From the NCBI GenBank assembly GCA_015063485.1, contig SVUA01000001.1:124001-188000 (forward strand): a stretch of 64,000 nucleotides of DNA, read 5' to 3'. This stretch comes from Oscillospiraceae bacterium. GTDB taxonomy: Bacteria > Bacillota > Clostridia > Oscillospirales > CAG-272. The stretch's first letter is position 1, and each line of letters opens with the position of its first letter. The notes under the pieces are model-generated. The model had not been told where the DNA came from and did not search any database. It worked only from the letters and a program-made list of their open reading frames with translations. This document shows, piece by piece, positions 9,308 to 17,529 of the stretch. Position numbers and translations under genes: made by a program.

Positions 9308-9700
9308 TTAGTTTTCTTTTTTTGCGTTTTCGTCCGAAACCTTAGCGTTTTCGGTCTTTTTAGCCGTTTGCTTTACGGTCTTTTTAACAGGCTTCGCCTT
9401 TTCTTTTGCTTGAGCCTTTTTTTCAAGCCTTTTTGCAGAAAGCTCAACGAGCTTTACCGTTTCGGCGTGCGGATTTGCGATGACTGCGCTCGCGCAAGGC
9501 TTTTTGATGCATTGCGCGCAAGCGTTTTCTACCGCCGCTGTTACAGCCGATACGCTTCCTGTGACAACGAGCGTTACCAGACGTCCGCCAAGCTTTCTTT
9601 CCCAAGTCACAAGGGTAACGTCCGCGCTCTTGCACATGATATCAAGCGCGTCAACTGCCGCAACAACTCCGCTCACCTCGACAAATCCAAGTGAATTCAT
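9308..9700 (-). CDS. BMC-H shell protein with Lys/Ala-rich C-terminal extension
   Basis: BMC domain MNSLGFVEVSGVVAAVDALDIMCKSADVTLV...VVTGSVSAVTAAVENA...VIANPH followed by KRLEKKAQAKEKAKPVKKTVKQTAKKTENAK tail. Confidence 0.9.
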   Translation of the reverse strand: MNSLGFVEVSGVVAAVDALDIMCKSADVTLVTWERKLGGRLVTLVVTGSVSAVTAAVENACAQCIKKPCASAVIANPHAETVKLVELSAKRLEKKAQAKEKAKPVKKTVKQTAKKTENAKVSDENAKKEN

Positions 9701-9738
9701 ATTGCCTCCGTGAGTTTTCGTGATATTTATATATCAGA

Positions 9739-10017
9739 TCAATCAAGAGAAGGAAGTATCTTCTCAACGTCTGCGTGAGGGCGGGGAATAACGTGAACCG
9801 CAACGAGCTCACCGAGCTTGGAAGCGGCAACGCTTCCTGCTTCGGTAGCAGCTTTAACTGCTCCAACGTCTCCTCTTACCATAACGGAAACGAGTCCCGA
9901 ACCGATCTTCTCAGTGCCGATGAGAGTAACCTCAGCAGCCTTGACCATTGCATCTGCAGCTTCGATAGCCGCAACAAGTCCTCTGGTTTCTACCATTCCA
10001 AGAGCTTCAAGTGCCAT
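9739..10017 (-). CDS. BMC-H shell protein, copy 4
   Basis: Same family as copies 1-3, with AAEVTLIG and SKLGEL substitutions; start set at MALEALG. Confidence 0.94.
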   Translation of the reverse strand: MALEALGMVETRGLVAAIEAADAMVKAAEVTLIGTEKIGSGLVSVMVRGDVGAVKAATEAGSVAASKLGELVAVHVIPRPHADVEKILPSLD

Positions 10018-10052
10018 TTTTATAATTCCTTTCAATAAATTAAGTATGTTTG

Positions 10053-10376
10053 TTAGTTTTTGTCGAAAGCGTTTAGCTTCAACATCTTTTCGGTGGATTC
10101 CTCGGTGTTTGCGATGATATGCTTTGATACCACTCCGCTAACTCCGTTTGCCGCCGCTTCAGCCGCTTCGACTGCCGCCTTGACCGCGTCTACCGAGCCT
10201 CTGAATTTGATGCATACGATAAGCGGAACGGGGAGCGCGTCTGCGTTTCCGGGCTTGTTTTTGTCAAGAGTTTCAACGGTCACGTCAGCCGCTTTACAGC
10301 CTGCGTCTACCGCTACGAACGCGGTAGTAAGACCGAATACCTCAATAAATCCTGTGGCTTTTCCCATATCTGCCAC
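10053..10376 (-). CDS. Divergent BMC-H shell protein with extended internal loop
   Basis: [71 protein letters not shown]; insert between strands relative to the other copies. Confidence 0.88.
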   Translation of the reverse strand: MADMGKATGFIEVFGLTTAFVAVDAGCKAADVTVETLDKNKPGNADALPVPLIVCIKFRGSVDAVKAAVEAAEAAANGVSGVVSKHIIANTEESTEKMLKLNAFDKN

Positions 10377-10383
10377 CTATTTA

Positions 10384-11583
10384 TCACTCGTTTACGATAG
10401 CGATCTTAAGACCTTCCATTTTGAGATTGGTCTCAAGCGCTTCGTTGATCTTGTCGAGCGGATATTTGTGAGTGATGAGCTTTTCGAGCGGAATACCGAT
10501 AGCTTTTGCTCTCTTGAGGAAATCGAACGTGGTCGCGTAATCGCGGAGGGTATATACCCAAGAACCAACAGTCGTGATCTCCTTGGAGCAGATGTCGAAG
10601 TGGGGGTTGATGGTAGCATCGCCGCCGTTGATGAAGAAGCCGAGCTCACAAAGTCCGCCGCCGTTGCGAATGAACTTATAGATGTTAGCGTGAGCTATGG
10701 GCGAACCTGTGCACTGGAACGCGAAGTCCGCAAGGTAACCGCCGAAAGCGTCCTTAACAGCGTTTGCAAGTGCGTCAACACCCTTATGATCCTTAAAGTT
10801 TACAGTCTCGGTAGCGCCCATGAGCTTTGCAAACTCAAGACGCTTAGCCTCGCCGTCTACCGCTACGATGTTTTCCGTGCCGAGAGTGCGGAGAACAGCG
10901 ATACAGATAAGTCCGATAGGACCGCAGCCCTGAACGACTACGCGGGAGTTGAAGCGAAGAATGCCAGTGGTCTTTGCGCGCTCAACTGCGTGGATAAGTA
11001 CCGCGCAAGGCTCGATAAGGATTCTCGAATCAAGATCGAGATCGCTTACGTTGAATATGGTCGAGCCGCCTCTTACGAGAATGTAATCGGCAAACCAACC
11101 ATTGAGGTGCTTGTCATCGTCGGGAAGCAGACCGTAAACGTCTGCGCCGCCAACGTTCTGTTTGTTCAAATCGAACATAGTAACGTCGGGGTTGTCCTTG
11201 AAGATCATACAGGTAACGACCTTGTCGCCAACTGCGAGAGGCTTGCCTGCGCTGTCCTTCTTAACGTTTTTACCCATTTTTACGACCTCGCCCGTACCCT
11301 CGTGTCCAAGAACTACGGGGATAAGAGAGAAGGGGTCGCGCTTAAATTCGTGCGCGTCCGTGCCGCATACGCCGCAGCCTTCGACCTTAACGAGAACGTC
11401 ATCGTCGCCGATCTCGGGAATGGGATATTCCTGAATGTCGAAGTGCTCCTTCTGCGTAAGCATTGCTACGCGGCTCGTCGCAGGTACGGAAGCCGAAGCC
11501 GCGCTCGCGGGAGCGGACGTCGAGCCCATGCTCTCCAGCACCTGTCTGACGATCTTTTCGATATCAGAGGATTTCATATCCAT
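10384..11583 (-). CDS. Zn-dependent medium-chain alcohol dehydrogenase with N-terminal encapsulation peptide
   Basis: GCGVCGTDAHEFKRD, VVLGHEGTGEVV, VVVQGCGPIGLICIAVLR; N-term MDMKSSDIEKIVRQVLESMGS plus Ala/Ser/Pro linker. Confidence 0.92.
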   Translation of the reverse strand: MDMKSSDIEKIVRQVLESMGSTSAPASAASASVPATSRVAMLTQKEHFDIQEYPIPEIGDDDVLVKVEGCGVCGTDAHEFKRDPFSLIPVVLGHEGTGEVVKMGKNVKKDSAGKPLAVGDKVVTCMIFKDNPDVTMFDLNKQNVGGADVYGLLPDDDKHLNGWFADYILVRGGSTIFNVSDLDLDSRILIEPCAVLIHAVERAKTTGILRFNSRVVVQGCGPIGLICIAVLRTLGTENIVAVDGEAKRLEFAKLMGATETVNFKDHKGVDALANAVKDAFGGYLADFAFQCTGSPIAHANIYKFIRNGGGLCELGFFINGGDATINPHFDICSKEITTVGSWVYTLRDYATTFDFLKRAKAIGIPLEKLITHKYPLDKINEALETNLKMEGLKIAIVNE

Positions 11584-11615
11584 CTTTATTTCCTTTCGTG
11601 TATAAGCAATAGTTT

Positions 11616-12092
11616 TTAAATTTTTTGTTCAAAATACGCTTTTCCAAAGGCGGAAAGCGCGGTGTCCTGCTTCTCGCTTCCACCGCTTACTCCAAGACCG
11701 CCAACGATCTTGCCGTCCTCGTTCATCAGAGGATCGCCGCCGCCGAATATCACTATTTTACCTTGATTGGTAAATTGAATACCGTAAAGCGACTGGTTCG
11801 GTTGAGCCAAGGGCTTGAGAGCGATAGTGGACATCTTTAGCGCCACGACGGTAAATGCCTTGTTGACCGCCACGTCGTAGCTTGCTATGTAAGCGTCGTC
11901 CATGCATTTAACGAGCTTCGGATTCCCCGCCGCGTCGCTTACGCATACGACAGCCTTCACGCCTATTCTCTTTGCTTCCTCAAGGACTGCGTTTGCGACC
12001 CTTTCGGCAAGAGCGAGCGTCATGACCGACTTATCGGTCTTTATTTTGGAAAGAGTATCCTGAACGATCCTTTTGATCTCGGATTCGTTCAT
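11616..12092 (-). CDS. GlcG/HbpS-family (PduO C-domain-like) protein with N-terminal encapsulation peptide
   Basis: MNESEIKRIVQDTLSKIK followed by ALAERVANAVLEEAKRIGVKAVVCVSDAAGNPKLVKCMDDA...IFGGGDPL...GGLGVSGG. Confidence 0.87.
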   Translation of the reverse strand: MNESEIKRIVQDTLSKIKTDKSVMTLALAERVANAVLEEAKRIGVKAVVCVSDAAGNPKLVKCMDDAYIASYDVAVNKAFTVVALKMSTIALKPLAQPNQSLYGIQFTNQGKIVIFGGGDPLMNEDGKIVGGLGVSGGSEKQDTALSAFGKAYFEQKI

Positions 12093-12110
12093 AGGGCGTT
12101 TTCTCGGAAA

Positions 12111-12905
12111 TTATTTGCCGAGCTGCTCAAGAACGAGCTTGGTTACCATTGCAATGGTGTCTGCATCAGCAGAGCTTGACTTGCAAGAGCCGCCGCAACC
12201 GTGGCAGCTAGGCTTGCCTGCCTTTGCGTTGGGGCAGAGATCTGCGGGGTGCTTACCCTTGAGACCGAACTGACGTCTGATCTCGTAAAGTCTCTGAACC
12301 TGAGCGTCGGTGAGCTGCTTAGGACCGCCGAGAACCTTGGATTGATAAAGGAGCTGAGCGTAGAACTCGAGAGACTCCATCTTGTGATATGCGTTAAGGA
12401 GGCTATCGGAGTAAGAAAGCGCACCGTGGTTTGCAAGAAGAACTGCATCGTAGTGCTGGAGATACTTTGCGATAGCATCGGGGATCTCGTTTGTGGAAGG
12501 AGTACCGTATTCAGCTATCGGAACGCAACCGAGAGCGATAACTGCCTCAGGCATGATCGGCTCGGTAAGCGGGATACCTGCGATAGCGAAGGAAGTAGCG
12601 TAGAGAGGATGTGCGTGAACGACAGACTTAACGTCGGGACGCTCGCGGTAAACTCTCATGTGCATCTTGATCTCGGAAGAAGGCTTAAAGCCCTTGTTTG
12701 CCTGAAGAACGTTGCCGTTTGCGTCTACCTTACAGATGTACTCGGGGGTCATGAAGCCCTTGGATACGCCCGTAGGAGTGCAGAGAAATTCGTTGTCGCT
12801 GATCTTTACGGAAATGTTACCGTCGTTAGAAGCAACCATTCCCTTGTTGTAGATACGCTTACCAATCTCGCATATCTCTTTTTTGATTTCATACTCGTTT
12901 ACCAT
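12111..12905 (-). CDS. Class II aldolase (L-fuculose/rhamnulose-1-phosphate aldolase-like) with C-terminal encapsulation peptide
   Basis: GMVASNDGNISVKISD, VVHAHPLYATSFAIAG, VLLANHGALSY; C-terminal CHGCGGSC linker and DTIAMVTKLVLEQLGK helix. Confidence 0.9.
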   Translation of the reverse strand: MVNEYEIKKEICEIGKRIYNKGMVASNDGNISVKISDNEFLCTPTGVSKGFMTPEYICKVDANGNVLQANKGFKPSSEIKMHMRVYRERPDVKSVVHAHPLYATSFAIAGIPLTEPIMPEAVIALGCVPIAEYGTPSTNEIPDAIAKYLQHYDAVLLANHGALSYSDSLLNAYHKMESLEFYAQLLYQSKVLGGPKQLTDAQVQRLYEIRRQFGLKGKHPADLCPNAKAGKPSCHGCGGSCKSSSADADTIAMVTKLVLEQLGK

Positions 12906-12953
12906 TGTGTTTTTCTCCTTTTTTAATTATGATAATATTTTTAATTTTTTATT

Positions 12954-13379
12954 TCAGCTCTGCTTTCGCAGATAACTTTTAAGTTTTTCCACACCCTCTC
13001 CTGTGTGGGAGTTGATGGGGAATATCAGCTTACAGCCCGAGAGCCTCAGCCAATTTGCCGCCCGTTCGGGAGATGCCTTGTCTATCTTGGTAACTATCCC
13101 GATAACGTCGCGGTTTACCATGCAGGTGATGTTTGGCGGGAACAGGGAGTAATCGTCATCGGCGGATATCAGAAGCGCGACTACGTCCGCTTCATAAGCA
13201 TATATTGCCAAAGCCGCTCCGAGTCCGTGAACCTCGGCATACTCGCCGGGCGAATCAAGAAGCCAATCGCCGTAATCCATATATTGTGTTTTCACGTAAT
13301 GGATCTCTTCTCCCCGTAAGACTTGTTTGAGCGTCGTTTTTCCGACTCCGTGTCTGCCTACGAGAAGCGTTTTTTTCAT
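12954..13379 (-). CDS. PduV/EutP-like small GTPase
   Basis: P-loop LVGRHGVGKTTL, DSPGEYAE, VTKID; alternative upstream start gives end 13403. Confidence 0.86.
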   Translation of the reverse strand: MKKTLLVGRHGVGKTTLKQVLRGEEIHYVKTQYMDYGDWLLDSPGEYAEVHGLGAALAIYAYEADVVALLISADDDYSLFPPNITCMVNRDVIGIVTKIDKASPERAANWLRLSGCKLIFPINSHTGEGVEKLKSYLRKQS

Positions 13380-13381
13380 CT

Positions 13382-13744
13382 TTAGGTTTTCGTTATCTTG
13401 CATACCGTAAACCCAAGTGTTTCTTCTGCGTATTCAACTACTGCTTTAAGTGAGGCATCGACCTCCGAGTAAGTTCCCGTGATGATCACCGTTCCGCTGA
13501 ATCGATCGACAAATCCGAGCTGTACACCCGAGGATTTGATCGCGATATCTCCCGCGATTATAGCTGTTTCCGCGGGGCTCAAGGTCAGGATACCAATGGC
13601 AGACTTTGAATATTCCACCGCGGGATCAAGTCCGAGCTTTTTGTAAAGGATCTCGTCGGGATTCGCGATTATGTGAGCCAGCGTGATCTGTTTACCGGGG
13701 ACTAACTCCTGAATAATGCGTTGCTTTTCTGTGTAATTGTCCAT
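13382..13744 (-). CDS. PduU/EutS-like BMC shell protein (permuted BMC-H)
   Basis: [39 protein letters not shown]...[26 protein letters not shown]. Confidence 0.9.
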   Translation of the reverse strand: MDNYTEKQRIIQELVPGKQITLAHIIANPDEILYKKLGLDPAVEYSKSAIGILTLSPAETAIIAGDIAIKSSGVQLGFVDRFSGTVIITGTYSEVDASLKAVVEYAEETLGFTVCKITKT

Positions 13745-13766
13745 TTTCTTTTAGCTCTTACCTCCT

Positions 13767-14561
13767 TTATCCGCCGATCTTACCGATAAGTCCCGTTTCG
13801 TTGACTATTGCGAGCAGCTTTTCCATCTGCTCCTTTTTGGGAGGAGAGATGTGAGCCATCGTGTACTGTCTGCCAAGACCTGCGTACTTATCCGAGCCTA
13901 TTCTGTGATAGGGAAGAAGATGCATTTCGCGAACGCCGTCAAGGCTCTTTGCAAAATTCGCTATGCTTCTTATCTCGTCCTCGGTATCGTTAAAGGTCGG
14001 AATAACGGGAGTTCTTACGATAAGGCATTTGGCTTCTCTTGCGATGTGCTTTGCGTTTTCCAAGATCAAGCCGTTGTCGCGGGTGGTAAATTCCTTGTGC
14101 TTTTCGGGATCTGTGTGCTTTATGTCCATGAGTACCGTATCAACGTAAGGAAGCAAACGGCGTATCACGTCCATTTCGGCGTATCCCGTGGTCTCTATTG
14201 CCGTGGATATTCCGTATTCCTTCGAAGCCTTCAAAAGAGCTTCGGAGAAATCGGGTTGCCACAAACATTCACCGCCCGAAAGGGTAACGCCTCCGCCGCC
14301 CGAGCGATTGTAGTAAACTCGGTCTCGGAGTATCTCCTCCATGACCTCCTCTACCGTAACGTCACGTCCGACTTCTTTTGTAACGCCTCCCGTGACGATA
14401 GTCTCGTGCTTCCACTCCTGTGACTCGGGATTGCAACACCATCTGCAACGAAGCGGACAGCCTTTAAGAAAGATTATCGTTCGTATTCCCGGTCCGTCGT
14501 GGATCGAAAAGCGTTGAATGTTAAATATTCTGCCCTTCGTCTCTAAAATCTTGTTATCCAT
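13767..14561 (-). CDS. Glycyl-radical enzyme activase (radical SAM)
   Basis: IFNIQRFSIHDGPGIRTIIFLKGCPLRCRWCCNPESQ (CxxxCxxC), GGVTLSGGE; adjacent to the GRE gene; start set at MDNKILETKG. Confidence 0.93.
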   Translation of the reverse strand: MDNKILETKGRIFNIQRFSIHDGPGIRTIIFLKGCPLRCRWCCNPESQEWKHETIVTGGVTKEVGRDVTVEEVMEEILRDRVYYNRSGGGGVTLSGGECLWQPDFSEALLKASKEYGISTAIETTGYAEMDVIRRLLPYVDTVLMDIKHTDPEKHKEFTTRDNGLILENAKHIAREAKCLIVRTPVIPTFNDTEDEIRSIANFAKSLDGVREMHLLPYHRIGSDKYAGLGRQYTMAHISPPKKEQMEKLLAIVNETGLIGKIGG

Positions 14562-14582
14562 GTTGCTCTCTCCCAAGCCGAA

Positions 14583-17108
14583 TCAGAAGCCTTGTTGCTC
14601 GGTTCGGTTGATGATATCTTCCTGCAACCCCTTTGAAAGAGTTGTGAAGAGGGCGGAGTAGCCTGCAACGCGGACTACGAGAGACTTGTACTTTTCGGGG
14701 TGCTTTTGAGCGTCGCGGAGCGTTTCTCTGCTGACGACGTTGAATTGCATGTGGCTGCCCTTCTGATCGAAGTAACCGCGAACAAGTGCTACGAAGCTTT
14801 CAAGTCCGCTTCTTCCCTCAAGGGCTGATGGGTGGAACTTCATGTTGAAGAGCGTACCGTTTGAAGCGATATAGTGGTCAAGGTGCGATACCGAGTTTGC
14901 CGCCGCCGTAGGACCTTTAACGTCGCGTCCCGCCGCGGGAGAAACTCCGTCGGCGATAGGTGTGTAGGCAAGTCTGCCGTCGGGTGTCGCGCCCGTTTGA
15001 GCTCCGAGCGGAACGTTTGCCGAAACGGGATAAAGTCCCGCTTGGAAGATTCCGCCTCTTGGATTCTTGAACTGTTCTAAGGGTTTGGTGTAAGTATAAG
15101 CTATCTCTCTTGCGAAGTCGTCGATATTGTCGTCGTCGTTTCCGAATTTCGTCAAAGCCGAGATATCCGAGAGAAGCTGTTCGTATTTTTTCTTGTCCTC
15201 GTCGCTCGAGTGATTTTTTTGTACTGTAAGGTATATGGTCTTTATATCCTCGGCAGAAGGCATCTTTCCGCTCTCGGCAAGCGTTGCCGCGATCTGTTGC
15301 GTAAGCTTTGCTGCCATGTGAGAATCCATATCTTTTCCGTAGTTGTTGTCAAGCGCTTCCTTGATGAATGAAAGCGTGTATTTTTTATCCTCGAACACGA
15401 GCTTTTTGATAGCGTACATAGCGTCGGTCACGTTTGCGATACCGAAGCCTTGCGGACCTGTGAAGTTGTAGATCGCGCCGCCTTCCTGAAGGCTCTTGCC
15501 GCGTCCGATACAATCCTCGACCATGCAGGATTGGAAGGGAAGAGGACAACGCTCGCCGTGCGCTACGTCGATAGCGTTATCGGCGTTGACCATAAGCTCG
15601 ATAAAGTAATTCATCTGCTCTCTGTATGCGTTCTCGAACTCCTCATAGGACCTCATATCCGCTACGTTGCGAGTTTTCGGTCCTATCTGTACTCCCTTGT
15701 CAACTCCGCTTGAGAATACCATTTCAAGCGGACGGCACATATTGAAGAAAGCCGCATCGTGCCAACCGTCCGTCTTTGCCGCCTTTTGAGGCTCAACGCA
15801 ACCGATTATGTTGTAATCTCTCGCGTCCTCAAGCGTAAGACCTCTGCTTTGCAGAGAGGGAATAATTACTTCATCATTATAATAAGCGGGGAATCCGATT
15901 CCCGTTCTCGTAAGCTCTCCCGCGCGAATGAGAAATTCGTGCGGCGAGCCGTTCCAAACTCTTACGGAGAAGGAAGGCTGGGGAAGGAATACGTGCTCTG
16001 TCGCGGTGATCGCCATGAATGAGAGGTCGTTTGTTGCGTCCTTTCCGTATTTGGTTTGACCGCCGACGATGAGATTTTGGAACAAGCTGTATCCCGCAAA
16101 GCCCTCGGCGGATGCCGCGTCACGCACTTTGTTGAGGTCGTTGAGCTTGACCCAGATACAGTCCATAAGCTCTTGCGCTTCCTCGCGAGAGAGTTTACCC
16201 GCATCAAGATCCTTTTTATAATAAGGATACATATATTGGTCGAAGCGTCCGGGGGATATTGAATGTCCGCTTGATTCTGTCTGCAAGAGCATCTGAATGA
16301 ACCAAAAGGACTGACAAGCCTCGCGGAAGCTCTGCGCTCCGTTTTCGGGAACGTTCGCGCAAGCCGCGGCTATGTCCTCGAGCTCTTTTCTGCGTCCGAT
16401 ATCCGCGCAGGTCTTTGCCATGCTTCGCGCAAGATCGGAATAACGCTTTGCGTATTTGATAGCCGCTTCGCAGCTAATGAGTACTGCGTTCAGAAAGTGG
16501 CAGCGTTTAGCGTGATCCGCGTCTCCTGCGGAGAGCTTTGCAAGCTCTGCTTTGGTTTCTGCGATAATGCCCTTGTAGCCTATCGCAAGAACCTTGGGAT
16601 AATCGACGGTAACGTGTCCGATACCGTTATAGAAATAGTTGCCCGGGGTAAACATTCCGTGATCGATAGCGGTCTTTGCCTCATCTGTCATGTAAGCGGT
16701 CGCAAGCTCGCTCGTTGTTTTGCCCTTCCAGTATTTATATACCTCGCTAAGCGTTTGCTTGGTCTCCTCGGATATATAGAAGGGGTCTGCAACGCGGGTC
16801 TCGACCGTGTCAAATTCAGATTCGAGCCATTCAAAAGAATACTCGGGGAATACCTGACAGCTTCTCGGAGCTTTAGTCGCAGAACCGACGATAAGCTCAT
16901 TGTCGCGTATTACTATGGGAATATTTTCGAGAATGTGCCGAAAAGCTTTTGCCCTTCTCGTTATAATGGGCTCGCCCTCGGTCGCCTTGTAAGACTCTGT
17001 CAAGAGAACTGCTCTGTCGGCTTCTATTTGCGGCATTTTCTCAAAAAGAGCGTCTACAAGTTTCTGGATTCTCGGAGATTTTGGAATGGGTTCTGTATAG
17101 AACTTCAT
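14583..17108 (-). CDS. Glycyl-radical 1,2-propanediol/glycerol-type dehydratase (B12-independent)
   Basis: Active-site NIIGCVEPQ, glycyl-radical loop VVRVAGYSALFTTL, GPQGFGIANV; RBS gaggagg before MKFYTEP. Confidence 0.92.
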   Translation of the reverse strand: MKFYTEPIPKSPRIQKLVDALFEKMPQIEADRAVLLTESYKATEGEPIITRRAKAFRHILENIPIVIRDNELIVGSATKAPRSCQVFPEYSFEWLESEFDTVETRVADPFYISEETKQTLSEVYKYWKGKTTSELATAYMTDEAKTAIDHGMFTPGNYFYNGIGHVTVDYPKVLAIGYKGIIAETKAELAKLSAGDADHAKRCHFLNAVLISCEAAIKYAKRYSDLARSMAKTCADIGRRKELEDIAAACANVPENGAQSFREACQSFWFIQMLLQTESSGHSISPGRFDQYMYPYYKKDLDAGKLSREEAQELMDCIWVKLNDLNKVRDAASAEGFAGYSLFQNLIVGGQTKYGKDATNDLSFMAITATEHVFLPQPSFSVRVWNGSPHEFLIRAGELTRTGIGFPAYYNDEVIIPSLQSRGLTLEDARDYNIIGCVEPQKAAKTDGWHDAAFFNMCRPLEMVFSSGVDKGVQIGPKTRNVADMRSYEEFENAYREQMNYFIELMVNADNAIDVAHGERCPLPFQSCMVEDCIGRGKSLQEGGAIYNFTGPQGFGIANVTDAMYAIKKLVFEDKKYTLSFIKEALDNNYGKDMDSHMAAKLTQQIAATLAESGKMPSAEDIKTIYLTVQKNHSSDEDKKKYEQLLSDISALTKFGNDDDNIDDFAREIAYTYTKPLEQFKNPRGGIFQAGLYPVSANVPLGAQTGATPDGRLAYTPIADGVSPAAGRDVKGPTAAANSVSHLDHYIASNGTLFNMKFHPSALEGRSGLESFVALVRGYFDQKGSHMQFNVVSRETLRDAQKHPEKYKSLVVRVAGYSALFTTLSKGLQEDIINRTEQQGF

Positions 17109-17177
17109 ATCAATCCTCCTCTGCGGTTTATGTAAGCGGAAAAGTTCACAAAAAACGAGAAATGTTTTTGTCAAAGT

Positions 17178-17426
17178 AACACAAAACAACACGAATAGAG
17201 ACACTTTCCCTACTTTTCTAAATACATTCTAACATATTGTCATGTATTTGTCAATAGTTTTTATAAAAATATTTTTGTTTTTCTTTGTTTTGTGTTGGAA
17301 AATGTTTGAGTTTTTGAAAATCAAATACACGAAACAAGCGTGAAATATATTATATTTAAAAGAATTGATCAATCAAATATAGAACAATAAAGATTAAAAA
17401 TGTTGATTTTGTGTTGTTTTGTGTTG
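17178..17426. promoter_or_regulatory. Three copies of candidate operator TTGTTTTGTGTT in the divergent promoter region
   Basis: AACACAAAACAACAC at 17178-17192 is the exact reverse complement of GTGTTGTTTTGTGTT at 17411-17425; TTGTTTTGTGTTG also at 17285-17297. Confidence 0.65.
17226..17254 (-). promoter_or_regulatory. Putative sigma-A promoter of the BMC operon
   Basis: On minus strand TTGACA (17254-17249), 17-nt spacer, TAGAAT (17231-17226). Confidence 0.7.
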
Positions 17427-17442
17427 CTTTTGGCTTTTGTAT

Positions 17443-17470
17443 TGACAAAAATTTTTCGATATGCTAAAAT
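17443..17470 (+). promoter_or_regulatory. Putative promoter of the divergent gene at 17530
   Basis: TTGACA (17443-17448), 16-nt spacer, TAAAAT (17465-17470). Confidence 0.6.
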
Positions 17471-17529
17471 TATGTTAAATATAATAGAATAATAGGTAGT
17501 TTTTTAATTTATAGTTTTATGGAGGTAGT

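Noticed and set aside
10060-11619. 519-aa plus-strand ORF antisense to the ADH and BMC-H genes
   Set aside because: Fully overlaps well-supported minus-strand genes, no recognisable domain, low-complexity translation expected from codon bias of the sense genes.
14583-17108. GRE considered as pyruvate formate-lyase or choline TMA-lyase
   Set aside because: GCVEP and GPQGFGIAN motifs, together with PduP/PduL/aldolase neighbours and absence of choline-type genes, favour diol/glycerol dehydratase.
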